64,000 nt of DNA, taken from NCBI RefSeq assembly GCF_940670685.1, contig NZ_OW711693.1, positions 1,178,001-1,242,000 of the forward strand, written 5' to 3'. The notes under the pieces are model-generated. The model was not told the origin of the DNA. It did not search any database and saw only the letters and a program-made list of their open reading frames with translations. This stretch comes from Anaeropeptidivorans aminofermentans (lineage in GTDB: Bacteria > Bacillota > Clostridia > Lachnospirales > UBA5962). Positions 1-8,518 of the stretch are shown one piece after another; position 1 is the first letter of the stretch, and each line of letters opens with the position of its first letter. The translations under genes and the position numbers were made by a program.

Positions 1-321
1 GTTTTAGAACTTGAAGCAAAGAAAAAATCTGAGGAAAACAAAAGACAGGCAGAGCTTGATGCTGCCCGGGAAATGAAAGAAATCCTTGAAAACCTGTCTA
101 TTGATTTATATGTAAAGGCCGGAGAAAGCGGAAAGCTTTTCGGTTCCGTTACAAATAAGGAAATAGCTCAGGCTCTTGAAGAACAGAAAAATATACAAAT
201 AGACAGAAAGAAAATAAGCATCAGGAACATAAAATCCGTAGGAGAAGAAAAGGCGGATATTAAGCTTCATCCGAAAGTTTCGGCCCAGCTTAAATTAAAT
301 ATTTTAGGTCTTAAGGATTGA
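1..321 (+). CDS. rplI: 50S ribosomal protein L9, C-terminal part
   Basis: This is the last 106 residues of ribosomal protein L9; the gene begins before the window. L9 binds 23S rRNA near the base of the L1 stalk, joining an N-terminal RNA-binding domain to a C-terminal domain by a long helix. The fragment opens with the Lys/Glu-rich end of that helix and continues into the C-terminal domain, with the conserved GKLFGSVTNKEI stretch at about residues 39-50. The reading frame is open from base 1. The stop is 4 bp before the dnaB start, and rplI-dnaB adjacency is common in Firmicutes. The identification is secure; only the 5' part is missing. Confidence 0.95.
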   Translation, partial: VLELEAKKKSEENKRQAELDAAREMKEILENLSIDLYVKAGESGKLFGSVTNKEIAQALEEQKNIQIDRKKISIRNIKSVGEEKADIKLHPKVSAQLKLNILGLKD

Positions 322-325
322 TACT

Positions 326-1678
326 ATGTTTTCAGCTCAGCAGGATAATAAAGACAGTATATACGGCACGAGGATTCTGCCTAACGATATAGAGGCGGAA
401 CAGGCTGTGCTCGGTTCTATGTTTTTCGGAAGCGACGCCGTAAGCACGGCTTATGAGTCTTTAAAGCCGGAAGATTTTTACCGTGGAGACAACAGGGCCA
501 TATTTGAAGCCATGATTGAGCTTTTCATGAACAATATTCCCGTAGACCTTGTTACTCTGAAGGATAAGCTTGACGAAAAAGGTCTTACGGAGCAGGTTGG
601 GGGAAAGCAATATCTTGTTGTGCTTGCAGGGGCTGTTTCCACCTCTGCCAATTTAAGCCATTATATAAAAATCATTGAAAAGAAATCCACCCTTAGAAAG
701 CTGATACAGGCTTCCACTGATATTTCAAAGGATAGCTACGACGGCACTAAGGAACTTGAGGAAATAATTGAAAATGCTGAAAAAAGCATATTCAATATTG
801 TTCAGAACAGAAACAGCGGCGATTTTTCTTCTATCAATGAAATACTTATAGATTCCGTCAGTAAAATTGAAGAGGTATATATTAATAAAGGCAATGTCTC
901 AGGCATTGCCACAGGCTTTATTGACTTTGATAATAAAACGGCGGGGCTTCAGCCTTCCGACCTGGTACTGATAGCTGCAAGGCCCTCTATGGGAAAAACA
1001 GCCTTTGCCCTTAATATCGCCCAAAATGTTTCTGTGAGAAAGGGCTTAAGTACGGCTATTTTCAGCTTGGAAATGAGTAAAGCCCAGCTTGTTTCAAGAC
1101 TTTTATGCGCGGAAGCGATGATAGACAGCCATAAATTAAGAACAGGAGACCTTGCGCCGGAGGATTGGGAGAAGATTGCAGAAGCTATAGGACCTCTGGG
1201 AAGCGCTCCCATTTACATAGACGATACCCCGGGCATCAGCATATCGGAGCTTAGGGCGAAATGCCGAAGGCTCAAGATGGAAAAGGGCCTTGATTTAATC
1301 ATGATAGACTATCTTCAGTTAATGAGCGGCAGCAGAAAAAACGAATCAAGACAGCAGGAAATTTCAGAAATATCCCGAAGCCTTAAAGCCGTTGCAAGGG
1401 AAATGAATGCTCCTGTTATTGCTCTGAGCCAGCTAAGCCGTGCCTGTGAAACAAGAACCGACCACAGACCCATGCTTTCAGACTTGAGAGAATCGGGAGC
1501 CATAGAGCAGGATGCCGACCTTGTGGCCTTTATCTATAGAGATGAATATTACCACCCGGATACGGAAAAAAAGGGCCAGGCAGAAGTTATTATTTCAAAG
1601 CAGAGAAACGGTCCCACAGGAACTGTGGATTTACTCTATCTTGATAATTATACTAAATTTGTAAATATTCAAAGATAA
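326..1678 (+). CDS. dnaB: Replicative DNA helicase DnaB
   Basis: The protein has 450 residues, the usual length for the hexameric helicase that unwinds DNA at the replication fork and recruits primase. The N-terminal domain starts with the typical ILPNDIEAEQAVLGSM stretch (residues 17-32). The RecA-like ATPase domain has Walker A ARPSMGKT at 218-225, a Walker B region ending LIMIDYLQLM near 325-334, and a C-terminal loop with SDLRESGAIEQDAD. It follows rplI after 4 bp and is probably co-transcribed with it. Only a weak AAGGA site precedes the ATG, which suggests translational coupling to rplI. No intein or frameshift is visible. Confidence 0.97.
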   Translation: MFSAQQDNKDSIYGTRILPNDIEAEQAVLGSMFFGSDAVSTAYESLKPEDFYRGDNRAIFEAMIELFMNNIPVDLVTLKDKLDEKGLTEQVGGKQYLVVLAGAVSTSANLSHYIKIIEKKSTLRKLIQASTDISKDSYDGTKELEEIIENAEKSIFNIVQNRNSGDFSSINEILIDSVSKIEEVYINKGNVSGIATGFIDFDNKTAGLQPSDLVLIAARPSMGKTAFALNIAQNVSVRKGLSTAIFSLEMSKAQLVSRLLCAEAMIDSHKLRTGDLAPEDWEKIAEAIGPLGSAPIYIDDTPGISISELRAKCRRLKMEKGLDLIMIDYLQLMSGSRKNESRQQEISEISRSLKAVAREMNAPVIALSQLSRACETRTDHRPMLSDLRESGAIEQDADLVAFIYRDEYYHPDTEKKGQAEVIISKQRNGPTGTVDLLYLDNYTKFVNIQR

Positions 1679-1699
1679 ATTTAAAAGCAATATTAAATA

Positions 1700-1751
1700 T
1701 AAGCCAAGCGCCGGTAGAGGAATCCGAAAGGTATTATCGGGTCTTGGCTTA
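1700..1751 (+). other. Structured hairpin downstream of dnaB
   Basis: A 9-bp perfect stem (TAAGCCAAG with CTTGGCTTA) closes over a second helix (CCGGTA with TATCGG) and an inner hairpin capped by a GAAA tetraloop. No T-run follows, so it is not a textbook intrinsic terminator. It may be a 3'-end processing or terminator structure for dnaB, or a small structured RNA. The fold is read by eye only. Confidence 0.5.
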
Positions 1752-1877
1752 ATTGATTTATGGCAAAGATTTTGTTTTCAAGATATAGTATAGTAAAATA
1801 ATTTAATTACAGGAACAAAACCTTATCTTCACGCAGATTCAACAATGCGTTTTAGAAAAATACAATAATTCATATTT

Positions 1878-1952
1878 TGTGAAACTGCCTTTATTTGATT
1901 TTATATATTGAAAGCTTCCTTATCTATTACGGTATAAAGGCAATTTCATCAT
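1878..1952. repeat. Imperfect inverted repeat in the dnaB-SLH gap
   Basis: The left arm GTGAAACTGCCTTTAT matches a right arm ATAAAGGCAATTTCAT, and an outer TTTGA/TCAAA pair extends the symmetry. It is one of several palindromes filling the 680-bp gap between dnaB and the SLH gene. No coding potential is apparent in it. Confidence 0.45.
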
Positions 1953-1982
1953 ATTTTCAAATAAAATCCGTGCCTTTGGGTC

Positions 1983-2028
1983 TATAGTGAATCAGTTTTT
2001 GTTGCTTCTCTATAAGAAATTTACTGTA
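1983..2028. repeat. Short remnant of palindromic repeat family A
   Basis: The segment keeps both ends of the family (TATAGT... and ...AAATTTACTGTA) and the GTTTTTGTTGCTTCTCTATAAG piece, but the centre is deleted, leaving about 46 bp. Confidence 0.5.
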
Positions 2029-2084
2029 AATTAATTTATGTAGCCCTATAACCTTAGATAAAATAAAAAATAAGCCGATATGTT

Positions 2085-2190
2085 TATAGTAAGTCAAATT
2101 CAAAACAGTTCAAAGGTACTTTAAGTTGTTTTGAATTTGGCGTCCTACTTAATACAGTCAATTAATCTTTTAATCTTAATTGGCTGTATC
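2085..2190. repeat. Palindromic repeat family C, copy 1
   Basis: Two consecutive hairpins are visible: AAATTCAAAACAG with a TTGTTTTGAATTT arm, and ACAGTCAATTAA with TTAATTGGCTGT. A second copy with the same order of hairpins lies at 14450-14550. It abuts a family A copy that starts at 2194. Confidence 0.6.
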
Positions 2191-2193
2191 AGA

Positions 2194-2329
2194 TATAGTA
2201 AATTTAACAGTAAAGAGTAACAAAACCATAGATGCATGAAGACGCAAAAATGTACAGTTACAAAGGAAGTTTATGTTTTTGAATCTATGTAAATAAGTTT
2301 TTGCTGCTTTTTATGAGTAATTTACTATA
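2194..2329. repeat. Palindromic repeat family A, copy 1
   Basis: This 136-bp element has TATAGTAAATTT at the left end and its near-complement TAATTTACTATA at the right end. Just inside are an AGAGTAACAAAACC block and the matching AAGTTTTTGCTGCTTTTTAT. It is oriented opposite to the copies at 31068 and 42134. It ends 31 bp before the SLH gene start, so it may carry or disturb that gene's promoter. Confidence 0.65.
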
Positions 2330-2360
2330 TTAAGTTTTATGTATATTACGGGAGGTAGAA

Positions 2361-4337
2361 ATGAAAAAGTTATTTTTGTGGTTTTCTTGCCTGTTGCTTT
2401 CAGTAAGCGTTTTTTCCTATAAAGCTGAGGCTAGTGAAATATCAGACATTAATGGCCACTGGGCCGAGGCTGTAATGAGAGACTGGAGGTCTAAAGACTA
2501 TATTTCCGGTTATGCAGACGGAAGTGTTCGCCCGGATAATCTTGTTACAAGGGCAGAATTTTTTGCCATGGTAAATAAGCCCTTCGGCTTTATCTATTCG
2601 TCTCCTATTAATTTTTCTGACGTAAGATACGGTTCATGGTACTACAATATCATAAGCACAGCCGTAGCTGCAGGATACGTTTCAGGCTACAGTGACGGTA
2701 CAATACAGCCCGACCGCTATATAACAAGAGAAGAAGCCGCCGTCATGCTTTGCAAGGCCGTAGGCCTTGTACCCTATGAACCGGGGGCTGATATATATAA
2801 GGATTCTGCCATTAGCCAGTGGAGCAGGCCCTATATAGGGGCAATATCAAACGCAGGTATAATGCAGGGATATTCCGATGGGACATTTCGCCCCTTAGGA
2901 ACCATGACAAGGGCTGAGGCTGTTACATCGATAAATAATGGGCTGATGAGAAGAAACCAGAACATAGGCTCTTTCGTTCAGCCTGTGGAAAATCAGCAGA
3001 TAAGCAGCGGCCTTACGGTAATTACCCCCAACACAGGAACAAATACTCAAAGCAATTCTTCTTCAAGCAATAGCCAAGGCTGGCAGGATATTGAGGATTT
3101 TGAAGTAGTAATAAGCGCTTCATCCTACGGCTCTTCCAGAGATGACAAATACATAAACGGCAACGTAAGAATAGACGCCAATTCAACTACCGTAAGAAAC
3201 ACAGAAATCACAGGAGACTTACTTATTTCTTCATCGTCAAAGGGAAGAGTTACCCTTGATAAGGTATCCGTAAGCGGAACCATTTATGTAGAAGGGAAAT
3301 CAAGGCTTGTTTTAAGCGACAGCGACGTTTCGGACATTTTAGTCCGGTCAAGTAATTCCGACGTAATATTATCGGCGGAAGGAGAGACCACCGCAGGAAC
3401 CGTATATTTATATTCAGGTGCCGAAATCTCCGAGGGAAAGCTTAAAAAATCTTATTACGGCTTTGAAGATATTGTGATAGAAGACTCTGTTAAAAATAAT
3501 TCCAGATTTGAATTTTCAGGCGATTTTAATCAAATCGATATCTATGCTTCCAGAATAAAATTCATATTTACCTCCGGAACCATATCCAGCCTTAATATTG
3601 AAGACACTGCCGAAAGAGGAACTTATGACATTCATTCAGGAACTACCGTGGATACGGTGGATATATATGGCCAAAATTCTTCCTTTTCAGGCCGAGGCCG
3701 TATTAAATATGCCAATGTATATGCTAAATATGCTTATTTTTCCGTAAAGCCGGATACGGTTTATAATGATTACGATTATGATACAGGCTCAGGAAGCGTA
3801 AGTTACGGCGACTACAACCTTACGGTATATGTGGAAGATGAAGACGGTGACGACCTTGAAGATGCAAGAGTTACCATAAAAAGAGAAGGCTATTCTTCAG
3901 AAGATTGGGAAAGAACCAATTCCGCCGGCAGAGCTTACTTTGGCGATTTATATAATGATTATTACGATATAACCGTGGAAAAAAGCGGATATACTACAGA
4001 AACAAAGAGAGTTAATGTAAGGTATGACGATACGGAGATAAGGATAACGCTTCGGGAATCAAATTATAAAAAAACAATATTTACCGTTTTTGTTACAGAA
4101 GTAGATACAGATGGAGAGTATGTTTTTTTACCTGGGGCAAAGGTAGTTCTTAAAGTAGGAACATCTACTGTGGAAAAAATTACAAGTGCTGTAGGCATGG
4201 TCGTATTTACAGACTTGGATATTGGCAGATATGATATTACCATATCTAAGGACGGATATGAAAGCGAGACGGGGCAGATATTAGTTTCTTCAAACGAGGC
4301 AGATAATTTGTTAACTTTAGCTTTGATTAAAAAATAA
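2361..4337 (+). CDS. S-layer homology (SLH) domain surface protein
   Basis: A 658-residue secreted protein. A Sec signal peptide (about residues 1-25, cut after AEA) is followed by three SLH domains at about 28-72, 85-133 and 145-194, each with the GYSDGT-type turn and TRAE motif. SLH triplets anchor proteins to pyruvylated secondary cell-wall polymers. After a Ser/Asn-rich linker (about 205-245) comes a beta-rich stretch of repeated short strands, then two Gly/Asp-rich beta-sandwich repeats at about 490-565 and 575-655. These resemble carboxypeptidase-regulatory or PEGA-like domains (ARVTIKREGY, TVEKSGY). There is no catalytic motif, so a structural role is likely. GGGAGGT lies 7 bp before the ATG. 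It is monocistronic, ending at a strong bidirectional terminator. Confidence 0.88.
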   Translation: MKKLFLWFSCLLLSVSVFSYKAEASEISDINGHWAEAVMRDWRSKDYISGYADGSVRPDNLVTRAEFFAMVNKPFGFIYSSPINFSDVRYGSWYYNIISTAVAAGYVSGYSDGTIQPDRYITREEAAVMLCKAVGLVPYEPGADIYKDSAISQWSRPYIGAISNAGIMQGYSDGTFRPLGTMTRAEAVTSINNGLMRRNQNIGSFVQPVENQQISSGLTVITPNTGTNTQSNSSSSNSQGWQDIEDFEVVISASSYGSSRDDKYINGNVRIDANSTTVRNTEITGDLLISSSSKGRVTLDKVSVSGTIYVEGKSRLVLSDSDVSDILVRSSNSDVILSAEGETTAGTVYLYSGAEISEGKLKKSYYGFEDIVIEDSVKNNSRFEFSGDFNQIDIYASRIKFIFTSGTISSLNIEDTAERGTYDIHSGTTVDTVDIYGQNSSFSGRGRIKYANVYAKYAYFSVKPDTVYNDYDYDTGSGSVSYGDYNLTVYVEDEDGDDLEDARVTIKREGYSSEDWERTNSAGRAYFGDLYNDYYDITVEKSGYTTETKRVNVRYDDTEIRITLRESNYKKTIFTVFVTEVDTDGEYVFLPGAKVVLKVGTSTVEKITSAVGMVVFTDLDIGRYDITISKDGYESETGQILVSSNEADNLLTLALIKK

Positions 4338-4357
4338 AACAAAATAAATTTTCAATT

Positions 4358-4398
4358 AAAATACCCCTTTATTTCTTATTAGAAATAAAGGGGTATTT
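4358..4398. terminator. Bidirectional terminator between SLH gene and lyase
   Basis: A perfect 18-bp stem, AAATACCCCTTTATTTCT with its complement, closes a TATT loop. The A and T tracts at the stem base allow it to work on both strands, for the converging SLH gene (+) and lyase gene (-). Confidence 0.85.
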
Positions 4399-4432
4399 AT
4401 AGCATTGCTATTTTTACATTGATTAAAGCTAA

Positions 4433-5884
4433 TTACAGCCCGGAAGGCATATCTTTTTTAAACTTTTCACAAAGCTTTTCCTGCCAGTCGGTTTTTGCTT
4501 TAAGCTTTCCTAAGAAAAATCTTAAGGTTTCAGGTTCTTCGGTAAATTCAAGGCCGCCTATTAAATGGCGGTTTTCAAAAAGCCAGGATACACGGTCTGC
4601 AACAAATTTAACCTGAGAAAGGGTGAAAACTCTTTTTGGGAGAGCAAGGCGTACAAGCTCCATGCTCGCAAGCTGCTCGCTTCCGTCGGGATTTCTCTGT
4701 TCAGACATGGTTCCTCTTTCCATTCCTCTGACACCGCTTGCAATGTAGATGGCAGCGGCCAATGCGCCGGCAGGGTATTCTTCCTGAGGGATATGGTCTA
4801 CAAAGCGGGAAGCGTCAATATGACAGCCAAGGCCTCCGGCAGGCGTTACTACAGGAACGTTCTTTTTCATAAGTTCTTCGCATAAGGCATTAACAAATAA
4901 TGGGGTCTGGCTTATTACATCAATATCAAGGGTTTCTATAAGCCCTACTGCCAGTGCTTCCATTTCACGGATACTCATGCCGCCATAGGTAAGAAAGCCT
5001 TCAAATAAAGGAACCAATGTTTTTAAGCTGTCGAAATGATTTTGATTATTTGTAACGATTCCGCCGCCTCTTGCACAGCCGAGTTTTCTTGCAGAAAAGT
5101 AGATAATATCAAACATCTGGCCGATTTCGCTTGTAATTTCTTTTAAGGTTTTATCTTTGCAGCTTTCGTCTTTTGTTTTTATAAAGTAAAGATTATCGGC
5201 AAGAAGGCTTGCATCAAGGATTGAAAGAAGGCCCTTTTCTCTGCAGAAATCAGTTACCTCTTTCATATTGGATAAGGACACAGGCTGACCGCCTATGAGA
5301 TTTGTTCCGGCTTCAACACGCACAAAGGATATTTTTTCGTTTCCAAGCTCGCAATGAAGCTTTTTAAGCTTATCCATGTCTATATTGCCCTTAAAGGGGC
5401 AGTCACTGTCTATATTAAGACCTTCATCTTTCAGTATTTCTTCTACTGAGCCGCCTAAGCGGGTAATATGGGCTTTTGTTGTCGTAAAATGAAAATTCAT
5501 AATAGCTGTAGAATCCTCTTTTACAAAGGCTTGGGCCAATATGTTTTCACAGGCTCTGCCCTGATGCGCGGGAAGGAAAAATTTCGTCCCGAAAACCTCT
5601 TTCAAGGCTTCTTCCAGTCTGTAAAATGTTTCGCTTCCGGCATAGCTGTCGTCTGCAACCATCATAGCAGCATATTGCTTGTCACTCATGGCATTGACGC
5701 CGCTGTCGGTAAGCATATCAAGAAAAACATCTTTGTTTTTAAGAAGAAAAGTATTGTTTCCTGCTTCTTGGATTGCTTCAAGCCTTTCGTCAACGGAAAT
5801 TAAATTAAGCTTTTGAACCATCCTCACTTTGTGCATTTCGAGAGGAATGTTTTCACCCGAGAAAAATGATACTGTGTTATTCAT
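4433..5884 (-). CDS. Tyrosine phenol-lyase/tryptophanase family PLP enzyme
   Basis: The 483-residue protein is a beta-eliminating lyase of fold-type I. These enzymes cleave tyrosine to phenol, pyruvate and ammonia, or tryptophan to indole. It resembles tyrosine phenol-lyase (TPL) more: the LTDSGVNAMSDKQ, DDSYAGSETFY, HQGRACEN, NFHFTTTKAH and IGGQPVS blocks match, and GVRGMERG keeps the Arg (Arg381 in the Citrobacter enzyme) that marks TPL. The PLP lysine is in SARKLG, where TPL has SGKKD. The DATR segment of TPL is DASL here, so the Arg contacting PLP is lost. About 20 extra C-terminal residues are present. The ATG at 5884 follows TGGAGGT; the open frame upstream of it is leader RNA. A tyrosine-type T-box precedes it. 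Substrate unproven. Confidence 0.85.
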   Translation of the reverse strand: MNNTVSFFSGENIPLEMHKVRMVQKLNLISVDERLEAIQEAGNNTFLLKNKDVFLDMLTDSGVNAMSDKQYAAMMVADDSYAGSETFYRLEEALKEVFGTKFFLPAHQGRACENILAQAFVKEDSTAIMNFHFTTTKAHITRLGGSVEEILKDEGLNIDSDCPFKGNIDMDKLKKLHCELGNEKISFVRVEAGTNLIGGQPVSLSNMKEVTDFCREKGLLSILDASLLADNLYFIKTKDESCKDKTLKEITSEIGQMFDIIYFSARKLGCARGGGIVTNNQNHFDSLKTLVPLFEGFLTYGGMSIREMEALAVGLIETLDIDVISQTPLFVNALCEELMKKNVPVVTPAGGLGCHIDASRFVDHIPQEEYPAGALAAAIYIASGVRGMERGTMSEQRNPDGSEQLASMELVRLALPKRVFTLSQVKFVADRVSWLFENRHLIGGLEFTEEPETLRFFLGKLKAKTDWQEKLCEKFKKDMPSGL

Positions 5885-5894
5885 AATGTACCTC

Positions 5895-6205
5895 CATAGA
5901 ATTAGTTGTGCCCTATGGAAAAAAGCATAAAAAAAGCTCTCGTCCTTGGGCCATTTACCCAAGGGACGAAAGCAAAGCTTCCGCGGTACCACCCTTATTA
6001 CGGTATTATTACCGTCACTTAATTAAACAGGTCATATAAACCCTTGCCCAATAACGGAGGCATCCGTATATGCCTACTAAAGATATTCAGCATATCGGCT
6101 CAAGAGTGTATTTATATATAACATACGGGTTTTGCTCGCACCAACCGCAAAATCTCTGAATCCGGCCTAGTTATATTTTTCTCTCTGTCTCAGCCTTTTA
6201 ATATT
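5895..6205 (-). promoter_or_regulatory. T-box riboswitch with tyrosine (UAC) specifier
   Basis: Read on the minus strand, all T-box landmarks are present. Stem I has a CAGAGA bulge and a GGTTGGTGCGAGC distal loop. A UAC codon at 6110-6108 sits directly before ACTCTTGAGC, the usual specifier position. The conserved AGTAGG linker and TCCGTTA follow. The T-box AAGGGTGGTACCGCG (complement at 5983-5997) comes before the terminator. Known T-boxes read uncharged tRNA by codon-anticodon pairing and permit read-through when the tRNA is uncharged. The specifier assignment rests on position in the leader and has not been folded computationally. Confidence 0.9.
5929..5973 (-). terminator. T-box terminator hairpin
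   Basis: A long stem (GCTTTCGTCCCTTGGG with CCCAAGGACGAGAGC) is followed by seven T on the minus strand. It overlaps the segment that would form the antiterminator with the T-box sequence, as in canonical T-box leaders. Confidence 0.88.
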
Positions 6206-6209
6206 TAGG

Positions 6210-6238
6210 ATAATATCATATAGACATTTATATGTCAA
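6210..6238 (-). promoter_or_regulatory. Sigma-A promoter of the T-box/lyase transcript
   Basis: On the minus strand a perfect TTGACA (6238-6233) is separated by 17 bp from TATTAT (6215-6210). Transcription would start about 7 bp downstream, just before stem I of the T-box. Confidence 0.85.
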
Positions 6239-6262
6239 CAGGAATTTCTTTATTCTTTTAAA

Positions 6263-6290
6263 TAAGAAAGGAGCCATAAGGCTCCTAAAA
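6263..6290 (-). terminator. Terminator of the PG-binding protein gene
   Basis: AGGAGCC and GGCTCCT (6269-6275 and 6280-6286) form a 7-bp stem with an ATAA loop. On the minus strand a T-rich tract follows. It lies between the upstream gene's stop and the lyase promoter. Confidence 0.75.
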
Positions 6291-6340
6291 GTTTCTGGAA
6301 TATAAAAAATATTCATTCATATTATTTTTGAATTTTCATG

Positions 6341-8518
6341 CTATCTGATAAAATACCTTCTTAAAAGGGTAATACCAATTTTATTTGCCATTTGCTTTCT
6401 GTTTATAATGCTTTCATATTCATTATTAATAGAGTATATTGTTGCAGAATCTACAATGCCTGTGGGCGGAAGATATTTGAATTTCTGGAATGCTTCAACA
6501 AGCTTTGAAGTGCTGGGATTATAGATTCCTGTTGCCTTAATGGGCTTATGGAAAACATAATGGCTTGCGATGGTATTGAGCTTCCTTTGAAGCAGTTCTA
6601 TTTCTTCCGTCCTTTCTTCATTTTTTATTTCGTTTATATAAAGAGCCTCGGGCACTTCGTTTTCTTCCGATGTTACTTCGTCATAGATTTCTATCATTTT
6701 ATTCCATGTAATAGGGCCAACAATTCCGTCGGGATTAAGATCAAACTGCTTTTGAAATGCTACTACTGCCGCTTCAGTTGCGTCGCCGAATATGCCGTCA
6801 ACATTAAGTTTTTGAACGATTCTATAACGGTCTCCTATTCTATTTAAATGTTCCTGAATAAATTCCACATGCTCGCCTCTTGAACCGTAACCCATAAGGT
6901 ATCCGGGGAAAGGTGTAAGCTCTGGGGACGGCAGCTCTGAGGGAGATAGGGATATAGTGTCTTTGATACGCCAGTAAGTGTTATATAATCTCTGCCATGT
7001 TTCCGGGCCTACTACTCCGTCGGCGGGAACGCCGGTATAGCTTTGGAAGCTTCTTACGCTTTCTGCGGTTTTAGGGCCGAATAATCCGTCCGGTTCAACA
7101 GAAAGAACTTCGGGAATGAAAAAAGAAAGATAATCTATCATATACTGCAATGTTCTGACATCGTCTCCCGTGTCTCCCTGCCTTAAGGTAACATCAGGCG
7201 GTGTATCGCCTACAGCCATGCTTCCTATGACGGAAAGGGCAAAAAGGTTTCTCATTGCGGCATAAACTCTTGTAAGATTATACCATGTTTCTACGCCCAC
7301 GATGCCGTCAACATCAAGGCTAAAAATCTGCTGAAATGTTCTTACTGCCATTTCTGTAGTTTCGTCAAATATACCGTTGGGATTTTCTATTTTCGGTATA
7401 AAGGGGAAATTAATGCTGATTTCATTAAGGTACCTTTGAATCAACTCAACATCGTCACCTCGGCTTCCAAGCCTTAAGGGCGTTCCGGGATAGAGAATAT
7501 AGAAGCTTTCAAAAAGGTCGCTGGTCACGATGCCGATATCAGGGGGATAAAAATACCTTAATATTTGATAGCTGTTAAAACCTCTTTTTGCTAAATCCAG
7601 GCTTTCCCATAGAGACATGCCGTCGCAATCTTCCGAATCCCCATTGCAATAGGTTGCTAAAAAAGGTTCCTTTCTGCCGGCTCTTTTAATATATTGATTA
7701 AATATACGGTCTACAATAAGGCTGACGTTTCCGTAGATATTTCTGCCCTCTTCAAATTTCTGGTCATATTCTTCTGTGCTTGTTACGTCAAAAGGATACC
7801 CTCTGGAGGGATACCATTCGTTATAAAGCCTGTTGAGAATGAAAGATATTTGCGCATAAATATTTGCTTCAAGGGCAGATTCCGGCCATGTGGGATATAC
7901 GACAGAAGAGGCTACATTTTTTATATAGTCTGAAAAGCTTACCTGAATGTTTCTTGCAGGCTCATCGGGTGGACCGAGATGGACGACGACATAGTCGGGT
8001 ATTACGACTTCTTTAAGCATTCTGGCATTGGGTTCATTGGTTTCTAATTTTTTAAACTGCCGCAATGCTTTATAAGTTTTAAAGCCTTGCATATTTGTGC
8101 CGGGTGGATTAGGTGAACCGGTGCCCGGTGCCCGGGGATTTCCTTCCAGTATATGGGGCCCAATATCAAATATTAAAGGCCCTGATGGTCCCTCTATGCC
8201 GCTTTCTTGAGGGATCATATTTACAGGAAGTATAGACATTTGCCCGTCAAAAATCTGAACACCTCTTACGACCGTTTCTATGAAAGCTTGTTTCATTACA
8301 GAAACTACATAGGTTGAATATTCGATTTCAGTTCCACTTATTAAGGAAAGGCCTCTGTCAGGGGCAGGCAGCTCAATTATATCGGTATTTCCATTCATAT
8401 CGGAAAAAGTTTCATATACTAAAACATCATCAGTGGTATATACGGTGACTCTGGCATTTTCGATAGGCAGAAGTCCTTGTGCGGCGCGGGCTTCTACCTT
8501 TAATGTTCCTGATCCCAT
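6341..8518 (-). CDS. Multi-domain peptidoglycan-binding protein
   Basis: A 725-residue protein without a signal peptide. Residues about 1-110 look like a beta-sandwich carboxypeptidase-regulatory domain (GLLPIENARVTVYT). A central region of about 110-330 matches nothing I recognise. The C-terminal half has three clear PG_binding_1 repeats, each with a GSRG/GDTG start, a DG(I/L)FG turn and a VDGIVGPxTW end, then a fourth degenerate repeat near 640-705. Such repeats bind muropeptides. Lack of a secretion signal with multiple PG-binding repeats is seen in clostridial spore coat or cortex proteins, so a role in the mother cell is possible but inferred. GGAGG lies 7 bp before the ATG. The gene is monocistronic with its own terminator. 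Confidence 0.8.
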   Translation of the reverse strand: MGSGTLKVEARAAQGLLPIENARVTVYTTDDVLVYETFSDMNGNTDIIELPAPDRGLSLISGTEIEYSTYVVSVMKQAFIETVVRGVQIFDGQMSILPVNMIPQESGIEGPSGPLIFDIGPHILEGNPRAPGTGSPNPPGTNMQGFKTYKALRQFKKLETNEPNARMLKEVVIPDYVVVHLGPPDEPARNIQVSFSDYIKNVASSVVYPTWPESALEANIYAQISFILNRLYNEWYPSRGYPFDVTSTEEYDQKFEEGRNIYGNVSLIVDRIFNQYIKRAGRKEPFLATYCNGDSEDCDGMSLWESLDLAKRGFNSYQILRYFYPPDIGIVTSDLFESFYILYPGTPLRLGSRGDDVELIQRYLNEISINFPFIPKIENPNGIFDETTEMAVRTFQQIFSLDVDGIVGVETWYNLTRVYAAMRNLFALSVIGSMAVGDTPPDVTLRQGDTGDDVRTLQYMIDYLSFFIPEVLSVEPDGLFGPKTAESVRSFQSYTGVPADGVVGPETWQRLYNTYWRIKDTISLSPSELPSPELTPFPGYLMGYGSRGEHVEFIQEHLNRIGDRYRIVQKLNVDGIFGDATEAAVVAFQKQFDLNPDGIVGPITWNKMIEIYDEVTSEENEVPEALYINEIKNEERTEEIELLQRKLNTIASHYVFHKPIKATGIYNPSTSKLVEAFQKFKYLPPTGIVDSATIYSINNEYESIINRKQMANKIGITLLRRYFIR

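Noticed and set aside
4419-5803. Plus-strand open frames across the lyase gene
   Set aside because: They are shadows of a clear minus-strand family member and have no ribosome site or motif.
5885-5992. 36 extra codons at the start of the lyase gene
   Set aside because: They translate the T-box and its terminator, and the AGGAGGT site directly precedes ATG 5884.
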